A stretch of 64,000 nucleotides of DNA from Pyronema omphalodes. Its lineage: Eukaryota; Ascomycota; Pezizomycetes; Pezizales; Pyronemataceae. The notes below the pieces were generated by a model, which did not search any database, had not been told where the DNA came from, and saw only the letters and a list, made by a program, of their open reading frames with translations. The DNA lies in contig JAJJXM010000109.1 in the NCBI GenBank assembly GCA_024516155.1, positions 5,001 to 69,000 on the forward strand. Reading direction: 5' to 3'. Made by a program: the position numbers and the translations under genes. Position 1 is the stretch's first letter. The number at the start of each line of letters is the position of its first letter. Shown here one piece after another: positions 45,537-55,400 of this stretch.

Positions 45537-48500
45537 TTAGGCTCGAGTTCCTACGAGAGGAGAAGGTTTGTCTGGGTATAACTGATGGAATTTCTCAGCG
45601 GCCTCAGTTTCGGATAGGTTCGTTTCCGGTTCCCAGGTTGGAGAGTCATGGCCGGTCCACTTGACGAGGTACTGCAGGTTTCCTCTTGACCAACGGCTAT
45701 CCAGAATTTCATCCACGAACCATTCTTCTTCGCCGTCTACTACTACCGGTAGGGGCGGTGGGATAATTTGACCAGGGAGGGGGTCCGAAGGGGCTGGGTT
45801 TAGTAGGGACACGGGGAAGGTCCTATGATGTTTCATTGTCTCCGGTATATCCAACTCATAGGCGTGGGATCCAATGGGCCGTATCACGGTGAAGGGGCCT
45901 AGGTGTTTGTTTTCTAGTTTCTTTGAGGGTCGGCGGGTTCTGAGGTTGCGGGCGTCCAGCCATACCAGGTCTCCTGGTTTGAAGACCGGCGCGGGGAGTC
46001 GGGAATTGTCGGCGGCTTCTATGTGGCGGGCTTGGGCGTATTTCATTTCAGAACGAAAGACGTCATGGATGTGCGACATCCTTTCCGCTACCTCGTTCGC
46101 TTTCACTTCTTCAGGATTGTCTGTCCTGATTTCCAATTCGAAGGAGCATTTGGGGTGTCGGCCGTATACGGCGTAGAACGGGGACAGCGACGTTGTATCC
46201 GATAGTTGGTTATTTGCAGCAAATTCTGCCAGTGGTAAAAATTTCTTCCAGTCGTCTTGTAGGTAACAGACGTACGCGTGGAGATATTGTTCCGTAACCG
46301 CATTGATTCTTTCTGTTTGGCCATCGGTCTGGGGGTGGAAGGCCGTGCTCGTGGCAATCTCGATACCCATGCAATCTGCCAGGTGTTTCCGAAAGTGGGC
46401 AACAAATTGTGGACCGCGGTCGGACACTACTGTGTCTGGCAGACCGTGTAGTTTGAATACGTTTTCCAGGAAGAGTTGCGCGAAGCCTTCTGCGTCTATC
46501 GTGGAGTGACAGGGCACCAAGTGTCGCTATTTCGTGAGTCGGCAAACGATCGCACATATTGCGTCGAAGCCCTCTGATGTCGGTAGTCCAGTAACAAAGT
46601 CCACAGATATATTCTGCCACGGGTGGTGCGGGACCGGTAGGGGTTTCAAGGTTCCATAGGGTGCGTGGCGGGTAGCTTTTGTTCTTTTACAAGTGTGGCA
46701 ATTTCGGACGAATTGGTCCACATCTTTTCTCATCGAAGGCCAGTAATAATTCCTGGCGAGGAGTTCGAAAGTCTTTGCACGGCCCGGGTGTCCCATGGTG
46801 GGGGGGTCGTGGTGATCTTGTAGTAGTTCTAATAGTAATTTGTCCAGCGCGGGGACATAGAGGCAGTCTCGGTAGTACAATCTGTTTTCCAACACGGAGC
46901 AATCGGCGAGTGATATGTCCTTACAGATTTGTGTACCGTCTTCCAGCATTCCCAACACTCGGTTTGGGAATGAATCTGTCTTGTAGCCCTCCTTAAACAG
47001 GAGGTCCACTTCGGAGAGTGCAAGTTTCATGGGTGGGGTCATGCACAATTGGAAGTTTTGTGGCTTTAGAACAGCTTGCTGATTCGCTAGTATACGTTCG
47101 TCTCCCTCTCCCGGGAGGTCGGCGGCTCGTCTCGTCAGGGCGTCCGGTTTCCCTCCCAACGTTCCCGGTCGGTAGGTGATGACAAAGTTGAACCGAGACA
47201 GGAATTCGGACCAGCGTGCTTGTCTTCTGTTTAGTAGCTTTGTCGTCATAAAGTATTCGAGGTTCTTGTGGTCTGTCAATACTTTTATCGGGAAGGCGGA
47301 GCCCTGCAAGTGGGGACGCCATTCCTCGAAACAACGAACTATTGCCAGTAGTTCTTTGTCATAGATCTCATAGTTGCATTCTGCCGGGGAATGCTTTTTG
47401 GAATAAAACGCGACGGGGTGTAACACGTTATCGTCGTCGTATCGTGATAAAACTCCAGCAGACACATAGTCAGATGCGTCTGTTTCTACTACAATCGGTT
47501 TCTCGTAGTCGAAGTGCTTGAGAATAGGTGCTGATGTAAATGCGTCCTTCAGTCGGTCGAAGGCGCTCTGCTGATCTGTACCCCAGATAAAGGGGATTCC
47601 TTTACCATCTTTCTTTTTGGTCAGAGCCGTCAGCGGGGAGACCACTTTTGAGTAGTCCTTGATAAAACGTCGGTAGAAATTCGCGAAACCCAGGAACTCT
47701 TGGACCTGTTTCTAATTGGTTGGTTCCTTCCAATCTCTGACTGTGGCTACTTTGGAATCCATCATGCGAGCGCCGTTGCGGCCAATGTTGTAGCCCAGGT
47801 ACTGTACTTCTGCCTTGGCAAACTTACACTTCTCTGGTTTCAAGTGCAGTTTTTCTTGCTTAAGTCGTTCCAAGATCTTACGGACGTGTGAGGTGTGATC
47901 GGGCTTTGCTTCAGAGAATACGAGGATATCGTCCAAGTATGCTGTACAGAACTGGTCCCGGTATGGTCTCAGGACATCGTTTATGAATGCCTGGAAATCG
48001 GCAGGCGCGTTGGTGAGCCCGAAGGGCATCACTTTCGACTCGAATAGGCCGTACCTTGTGCGGAAGGCCGTCTTCCATTCTTCGCCTTCTGCCATTCTGA
48101 TAAGGTTATAAGCGCTGCGGACATCCAGGGTCGTAAAATATTGAGCTTTGGAAAGATTCATCATCGTTTCCTGTATCAATGGCAGCGGGTACCGGTTCTT
48201 CTCGGTACCTTCATTCAGTCTTCGGTAATCGACACATAGGCGTAGGGATCCGTCTGATTTTTTCACGAATAATATCGGCGAGGCGGCTGATGATTGGGAG
48301 CGTTGTATGAATCCTTTCTCCAAATTCTCATCGAGCCACGCTTTCAGCGTCTGCAACTCGTTGCGTGACAGCGAGTATAACGGGCCAAAGGGGGGGACGA
48401 ATCCCTCTTTCAGTGGGATCTTGTGGTCGTAGGGTCGATGTGGGGGGAGTTCCTTCGCGTTAACCTCCTTGAATAAATCGAGGTAGTCATGGTAGTCTTC

Positions 48501-49265
48501 GGGGATCATGTCTTTCAGTTCCTCATCCGTGAGGGGGGGCTTGTCTTGTAGGGCGACGGTGATTTCGTCCAACGATAGCGACAACACGGTCAGGCTTTCG
48601 TCTTCTTACATTTCTTTGAAGTCGGAGATGGTTAGACTTGAGATCGCCTCTGGGGGTTCCTCCAGAGGGTCGGGGACCGAGTCTTCTAACTCCGGCATGG
48701 GGTTTGTGTCGGGCTCGTGGACAGCGGGAGGGGGGCCCGGGTCCAGGACCTCGACACCGGTTGTGCTTACAGGCAACGGGGTGCAGTTCCTTAGGCAGTA
48801 TTGTGAGTCGAAGCTTACAGTGTTGGAACTGAAGCTTATTGTTACGTCGTGTTTCTTCAACCAGGGCATGCCCAACACCACAGGGTAGTGACCCAACTTG
48901 GTGACGAACATGGGAAGGGTTTCCGAGTGACCATTGATGGTACACTCTACTTGGGCGAGGTGTGTGATTTTCCCTGAGGATATGGGTCGTCCGTCGATAA
49001 CTTCGACCGTTCGGGCGGTGGGTAGGGGGGTTAGAGTGAGTTTGTGATGGCGGGCGAAATTGCGGTCAACAAAGGCGATACCAGTGGCGCCGCAGTCAAC
49101 GAGCGCTACTGTTTTCACGGAGCGGTTGTTGGAAAACAAGGAGCAAGAGAGAACAAGGTGTTTGCATTCTAACTTTCCAGTCAAACTTGCGCCCGATAAT
49201 AGCAATGTATCAGCAATAATTTTCCCACCAGCGGCAGAGCCATCTTCTTGCAGCTGGTTTAATCT
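45537..49265 (-). pseudogene. pol: pol of C3 (three in-frame stops)
   Basis: Same 1243-codon length as C2 pol, with no indel that changes frame. Stops: TAA at 48606-48608 (after SDFKEM), TAG at 47712-47714 (after KEPTN), TAG at 46527-46529 (Gln codon after CRLTK). Otherwise conserved: [50 protein letters not shown] and chromodomain. Base substitutions alone silenced it. Confidence 0.92.
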
Positions 49266-50571
49266 TTTCCCGGCACCTCTTCTTCATTATCCAATAATTC
49301 CACGCTCGCCACTTTAACATTCGTCTTGGCGGGGCACGACGCAGCCATGTGGCCGAGGCCACCGCAGTAGAGGCAATGTCCTTCTGACAGGCGGGTCGCG
49401 CGTTCCTGTGCCGAGAGTTTCTGACGGGGTCCCTGGGCAGGGGTTTGCTTGCTGGAGGAGGCGGTGGTGGCTTGGGTAGCGGGGGTGGGGCGACTGGTGG
49501 CGGGGGTGGCGGCGGTAGTGGGTTTAACTTGGCCGCGGTTGGTACGCAGCTTGCAGAGGCTCTCAAGTGCTCTCAATTGGGGGTTCAATTTTTGGCGCTG
49601 GTCAACAAATTCGTGCATCGTAGCGGTGGGAGGGGCGCCAACCAACTTTTCGTGCAACTCGAGGGACAGGCCGTTACGCAGAGCATCCATGGTGGCGGCT
49701 TCATCCCAGCCTAATTCTGCGACCAGGCGGGAGAACTCTGCATAATAGTCTGAAAATTCGCGGTTGTTTTGTCGGAGATTTTGTAGTTTGAAACGAGCCG
49801 TTGCGCGCTCGTCCGGGTCTCCAAAGGTACGCTGTAAGATTTTAATGACGTCCTCGACGTCGTTGAGGGCCCAGCGGTTGCCATTTTCCTTGATATAAGA
49901 AAGAATCTGATCCAAGGCGCGTCCGCGGAGGCGGCCCATGGCGTAAGAAATCCGCTTGTGAGGGGTTGGGAAGCGTAGTTCGTCGCTCACCAACTTGATG
50001 CGAAGCAAGGAGACAAAGCGGCGGAGGTCCTCCCTGTTGGACCCATCGAAGGTTGGCGGATCCGAAATTTTGTCTCCGGTAACGCGGATGCCAGGGGAGG
50101 CGAGTAGCGCGTTGATGAGTTCACGCTGGCGGGTGAGCTCCTTCTCGTAGTAGTGAATCTCATTCGTATCTGCTTGTTCCTGCGGGGTTAGGAGGATTTC
50201 GGGGTCTCGGGGGGGAAGTCTTGGAACTGGTGCGATTATGGCGGGGGCGGGGGCTGCGGCTGCGGCTGTGGTAGGGGGTGAGGCGGTTCGCGGCACTGTT
50301 TCTGGGCCATTTGGATAAACCTGGACGGAGCCAGTCTGAATAACGACAGGGGGAATGGGGGCAGGGGTGGGAGCTTCCGGAGCGCGGGAGGCGACAGGGC
50401 TGGAGACTCGAGTGCTGTTACGGGAGCCGGGGATCTCCGCGAGGTCGTTTAAGAGGTAACCCGTGCGGTGGTCTTGGGCGTCTAGGATTGATTGCGCGAG
50501 TTGTTTGGTGAAAGTAAGCGGTTCATGGCCGTCAGGGAACTGGGTCATGGAGGCAGCGTTAACGATTTGCT
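49259..50571 (-). pseudogene. gag: gag of C3, main part (interrupted by D)
   Basis: Open frame from QQIVNAASMTQFPDG (at the D junction) to EEEVPGKD at 49259, with zinc knuckle CLYCGGLGHMAASC and the GGGAAAA slippery site at 49265-49271. The first 11 codons (MHVNLIDEGHW) are on the other side of D at 58344-58377. Without D the gag would be intact. Confidence 0.9.
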
Positions 50572-50787
50572 GCCAATGTCACGAACCGCTAGGGATATGC
50601 TTCTGGGAGGGATTGTGACCACAGCTGGGCTGTGGTTCGTGGGTGTGACGCTGGGGATGGCGTACGTCACAGTTAGGGTTTAAGCGAAGAGGTGGAGCTA
50701 GGGCTAGGCGAGAGGAGTTAGGGTTAAGCGAGGACAAGGGGGTAAGTGCGGGGTGGAACGAGGAGGGTTTCCTCGAGGTTTGGATTA

Positions 50788-50886
50788 TGTCTTGCTTATG
50801 TTTTGTATTGTGTTTTGCTTATGTTTTGTATTATGTTTTGCTTATGTTTTGTATTATGTTTTGGTTTATGTTTGTATTGTGTTTTA
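50788..50886 (+). repeat. Tandem repeat in the D LTR
   Basis: About four copies of a 25-bp unit with core TTGCTTATGTTTTGTATTAT, the last copies shortened. Identical block at 57810-57908 in the 3' LTR. It lies 100-200 bp upstream of the TATA box. Confidence 0.8.
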
Positions 50887-50988
50887 GTTAGGTTTTGGGA
50901 GTCACAGTGGAGCGAAGGGTGTCTCATGATGGAGGGAATATCTGCGGGTCAGATAAGTTGGGAAATCACATGAGCACAGGGACACAGG

Positions 50989-50996
50989 TATATAAG
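50989..50996 (+). promoter_or_regulatory. TATA box of D
   Basis: TATATAAG, 35 nt upstream of ACGCAATCAA (51024), the segment complementary to the primer site and so the likely RNA 5' end. The 3' LTR copy is at 58011-58018. Confidence 0.75.
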
Positions 50997-51207
50997 GGGA
51001 CATTTGTATTTCATTAGTCTAGTACGCAATCAATTATCTATCTACACAATCTATCTACACACTACAGTTCTATCATCTAAACCGTGACCGAAAACCCAGC
51101 CCATCCCAACATACTTACCCATCCCAAATACCTACCTATCCTCCCACCCAGATCCCCATCCGACGATCCTATCAGAGGCAACGCTGCAGGGACATCCTGT
51201 GTACAAG

Positions 51208-51271
51208 GTAAGTACTGCCTGAGCCCGTGACTAACTCACCTAGAAGTCCAGAGCCGAACCCGATTGCATAG
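51208..51271 (+). other. Possible intron in R-U5 of the D LTR
   Basis: GTAAGT (51208), branch-like CTAAC (51231) and acceptor TAG at 51269-51271 give a 64-nt intron; CAG at 51249-51251 would give 44 nt. Signals are good but there is no expression evidence. The same sequence is in the 3' LTR. Confidence 0.3.
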
Positions 51272-51322
51272 CAATCCGACGGTTGTATCGCCTGTCGACC
51301 GTGTGTAGCCGGATTCTGACAT

Positions 51323-51332
51323 TTGATTGCGT
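51323..51332 (+). other. Self-primer binding site of D
   Basis: TTGATTGCGT, one base after the LTR, is the exact complement of ACGCAATCAA at 51024-51033, 35 nt downstream of the TATA box. No tRNA-type TGG follows the LTR. Confidence 0.75.
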
Positions 51333-51563
51333 CCTCCGAACGACACCCGATACAACTAAGGAAGCACGAAGGGCTTCAACCACAACTAAGAAAAATAAGA
51401 AACAACCAATACCGTGGATCCATTCCGATTGCAGGAGCTGAGCGAGGTTATCGAAAGGGAAGCCACCGGTCCAGCGAGCCCAGTAACCCCCGAACACCGA
51501 TCCCGCCCACAGACTCCGGATTCACCGGGACCAGTCCAGATCCCCGAGGACATAGCATCCATA

Positions 51564-52496
51564 ATGGCCTCTCAACAAGGAACGAGTGGTATGACGCCAC
51601 CTTCAGTCGTGATGACCCAGGAGCAGCTCCAACAACTGTTCCAACAGCTCACCTATCGACCCTCTCCGACCAGTAATCCCAAGGTCGAGGATCCCGAACT
51701 CTATCACGGCGAGAGGACGAAGCTTCGGGCTTTCCTGACTCAGTGCGAACTGAAGTTCAACTGTGAACCGAACAGGTTCGACAGTGACATCAAAAGAGTT
51801 AATTACGCCAGTTCGCGGTGTCGAGGAAATGCGTGGTCATGGATTGAGCCCTCCATCGAGAGGGGGAGAAGCACGTACACCACCTGGGAGGCATTCAAGA
51901 CTGCCGTCTCGAGAGCGTTTGGAGAGGCGGATTCAAGGGAAGTGGCGAGGAGGAAATTCAAAAGTGTCCGTCAGGGGAACCGGTCCGCCGCAGCGTATTG
52001 GGCCGAGTTCCAGAGAATTATCGCGGACCTGCGTTACAACGACGAAATCTACATTGATCAGTTCAGCGATGGACTTCATGTGGACGTGCAAAGGCAACTT
52101 GCCATCCTCGAGACCCGTCCGACGAAGATAATCGATTTCGCAAACAAAGCAATTGCATTGGACAACCGGCTGTTCAATTTCCGAACCCTGCGCAACCGAT
52201 TTGAACCTCAGTACCAGAATTTCCATCCGAAGAACGGCCACCAGGGATCGACCTTCTCGGAGCCCGAGCCGATGGAACTGGATGCCACTCGGAGGGGCAG
52301 GCCTAGGGATAGGACCGAGGAAGAGAAACGACGAAAAAACAACGAATGTTTCAACTGCGGGAAAACGGGCCACTATGCCGCCAAATGCCCCCACAAGAAA
52401 CCAATGGGGGACCGAAGAACATACCGGGCGGCAGAAGCCAACATCGACGAGGAACAAGCCGAAGAAAGAGCGGGAAAAGAGGATCCCCAGGAGTAA
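51564..52496 (+). CDS. gag: Gag of D
   Basis: 310 aa from ATG 51564 in good context (ATAATGG). This is the first ATG after the inferred RNA start, so the 540-nt leader is AUG-free. The frame is open 55 codons further upstream and reads a plausible gag-like sequence beginning at a GTG at 51414 (DPFRLQELSEVIERE), so an ancestral start may have been lost there. Capsid core: TWEAFKTAVSRAFGEAD; VRQGNRSAAAYWAEFQRI. Zinc knuckle CFNCGKTGHYAAKC near residue 262. Ends shortly after the slippery site. Confidence 0.88.
   Translation: MASQQGTSGMTPPSVVMTQEQLQQLFQQLTYRPSPTSNPKVEDPELYHGERTKLRAFLTQCELKFNCEPNRFDSDIKRVNYASSRCRGNAWSWIEPSIERGRSTYTTWEAFKTAVSRAFGEADSREVARRKFKSVRQGNRSAAAYWAEFQRIIADLRYNDEIYIDQFSDGLHVDVQRQLAILETRPTKIIDFANKAIALDNRLFNFRTLRNRFEPQYQNFHPKNGHQGSTFSEPEPMELDATRRGRPRDRTEEEKRRKNNECFNCGKTGHYAAKCPHKKPMGDRRTYRAAEANIDEEQAEERAGKEDPQE
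52472..52478 (+). other. -1 frameshift heptamer GGGAAAA of D
   Basis: Gag frame G GGA AAA GAG, with the gag stop 16 nt further on. Pol is in the -1 frame and open from well before this point. Canonical slippery form. Confidence 0.75.
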
Positions 52497-55400
52497 AAGA
52501 ACAAGGTGGACTCCTGGGGACGAAGAGTTCCGCCGAACCAGACAATCCGGAACCAGCCTACATGATATCGAGCGTAGGGCCATACCGGCGAGATGAAAAG
52601 ATCATATTGAAAGTAGTAATAAAAGGAAAAGATAATCGAGAACACACCACGACGGCCATGGTGGACTGTGGAGCGACGGAGAACTTCATCGATAAGGAAT
52701 ATGCGGAAAGGGTGGGGATTCCGTTGAAGAAGAAGGACGTCCCACGAAGGGTGTTGGCAGTGGACGGACGAGAGATAGCTAGTGGACCAGTCACCCACGA
52801 AGCTATGGTAAGATTACGGATCAATAACCATCAGGAAGATATTCGACTGCATTGTATCACGATTGGAAACTCACCTATCATTGTGGGACTTCCATGGCTC
52901 CGGACGCACAACCCCAGTATCGACTGGAACGAGGGAAGAGTTACGTTCGACTCGGCGCGTTGCGCTAAGAGGTGCCTAGGGACCTCGACCTCACCTCACG
53001 CGACCACGGTAACGGAAAACGACGCTATTCAGCAATATCGACTGGACACTGCGCAGGCCGCAGCCAGGGAAGAAAGAATATGCGAAGCAAGTTGGGAAGA
53101 AAGGAAGGAAACCTGGGGAAATAGAACGAGGAAAAAGGAACAAGAAGCGGCGCCGTGGCGAAGAAGGATCGAACGGAACCAGGAGAAAGAGGGGGAAGAG
53201 GAGCAACAAGGAAGGGTTCAAGACGGAGCACAAAATGATCTTCGTCGAAGGAGGTTCGAGGAGGACATGGGAAGGGACGAAGAAGAAGGGGAGCTACAAG
53301 GTACCTGGGAAGACAGACAAAGTGATCCTCTTCAAATAGGGGTCGAGAAGGACCAGGAAGAGGAGGAACGAAAAGAGATCAAAATTAACGAACAAAATGA
53401 TCCTTTTCGAATGCAGACTGAGGAAAAGGATGGAAAAAGGGAGGAATGGAAAGAGTCCCGGGATGCTGCACAAAACGATCCTTTTCGAATGCAGCCCGAA
53501 GGAGGGAAAGAAGAAAAGGAGGAACGGAAACGGACCCGGGGGACTGCGCAGAACGATCCTTTTCGAATGCAGCCCGAGGGAGGGGAAGAAATAAAAGAGG
53601 AACGGAAACGGATCCGGGATGATGCAGAAAAGGATCCTTTTCGAATGCAAGCCTATGGAGACGAGGAAGAGGAGGAAGATGAGGAGGAACGGGAAGGAAC
53701 CTTCGACTGGATCGCTTACGCCGCAATGGGATCGCTAGAGCCCGTATCCCAGGGTTCAGCCACACAGCAGGAACCGACCCCGCGTTCGGCTAGTGACATT
53801 GTTCCGGTCGAATATCACGACTTCTTGCATGTATTCGATAAGGAAGAAGTGTCGGGACGACCCCCACACCGCCATCACGACCATCGGATTCCGTTGGTGA
53901 AGGGAGGGGTTCCACCATTCGAACCTCTTCGAGCATTGGACGAGGGAAGGTTGAAGACGTTGAGGGAATACTTGGACTCAAGTCTGGAGAAGGGATGGAT
54001 ACGCCGCTCGACATCACCGGCGGGGGCCCCGATACATTTTGTAAAAAAGAAAGATGGCACACTGAGACTCTGTGTGGATTATCGGGGACTTAACGAGATC
54101 ACAGTGAAAGATAGAACACCTCTCCCGCTGATAGGGGAAGCGTTGGATCGACTATCCAACGCAAAAATATACACGAAACTCGACGTACGGGACGCCTATC
54201 ATAACCTGCGAATCGCAAAGGGGGACGAATGGAAGACTGCTTTTCGGACGAAATACGGTCTTTTCGAGTACTTGGTCATGCCATTCGGTCTTACCAACGC
54301 TCCAGCATCCTTTCAGAGATGGATGAACGAGGTCCTCAGCGACTATCTGGACATCTTCTGTCTGGCATACCTTGACGACATCCTCATTTACTCGGATGAT
54401 CTGCATCAACACCAACAACATGTGAGAAAGGTTTTGGAACGGGTGGATAAGGTGAAGCTGAGGCTCAAGGCCTCAAAATGCGAGTTTCACACCACGGAAA
54501 CGGAGTACTTGGGATATATCATCTCACCAACGGGGATACGGATGGATCCGGGAAAGGTAAAAGCAGTGGCAGAATGGAGGGAACCGACAAACGTGAAGGG
54601 GATCCAGAGTTTCATAGGGTTCGCCAACTTCTATAGGAGGTTTATCCGGGATTTTAGCAAGATTACGGCGCCTCTCACGAAACTGACGAGGAAGGATGTA
54701 ACATGGAATTGGGACGACGCGGCTAAATCAGCATTCGAACAACTGAAACGGGCAATGATTTCTGAACCTATCCTACGACATTTCGACCCCACAAAACCCT
54801 TAACCCTGGAAACAGATGCGTCGGACTACGCCATCGGGGCAGTCTGCTCACAGCCGGACGACCAAGGCATTCTACATCCCTTGGGATATTTCTCGCGCAA
54901 ACTGAAGGACCCGGAACTAAATTACGATATCCACGATAAAGAACTCCTCGCCATAGTCGAAGGGCTAAATAAATGGGGTACCTACTGCAAGAATACTCGA
55001 CACAAGATTACTATATTAACGGACCATAAAAATTTGGAATATTGGACTACAAAAAAGGACCTAAACCTACGGCAGGCAAGGTGGGCGGAAATGTTGGCGA
55101 ATTACGACTTCGCAATAACGTATCGACCCGGCAAACTGGCGGGAAAGCCCGACATCCTATCGAGAGAATCAGGAGATTCTCCTTGGGAAGGGGAGCTGAA
55201 ACACCGGCAGAACAGGGAACGAGTTCTTTTGCCGCCGCAGACCTTCTGGATCAACTCTGCCGAGGTCATGGAAATACAGGTCGACGAGGAATTGTTAAAA
55301 GAAATCCAACAGAAAACAAGGGAGGATCAGGAGATACAAGAGATATTAAGAAAATTACGGGCTGGGGAGAAGATAGACCGGAAGGTAGCATTAGGACTTT

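Larger units (their letters stand above)
50577..51321 (+). repeat. 5' LTR of D (745 bp)
   Basis: TGTCACGAACCGC ... GGATTCTGACA. Contains GTTAGGGTT motifs near 50670-50730, a tandem block at 50788-50886, TATATAAG at 50989, the inferred RNA start at 51024 and a possible intron at 51208-51271. The first 107 bp also encode the C-terminus of ORF3 in the 3' copy. Confidence 0.95.

Noticed and set aside
50746..50973. 75-residue ORF in the D LTR with a hydrophobic Cys/Leu-rich stretch
   Set aside because: The hydrophobic stretch is the translation of a TTTTGTATTATG-type tandem repeat; no support beyond the repeat.
51933..52583. 216-residue minus-strand ORF opposite D gag
   Set aside because: Antisense shadow; no motif, and the plus strand holds clear gag motifs.
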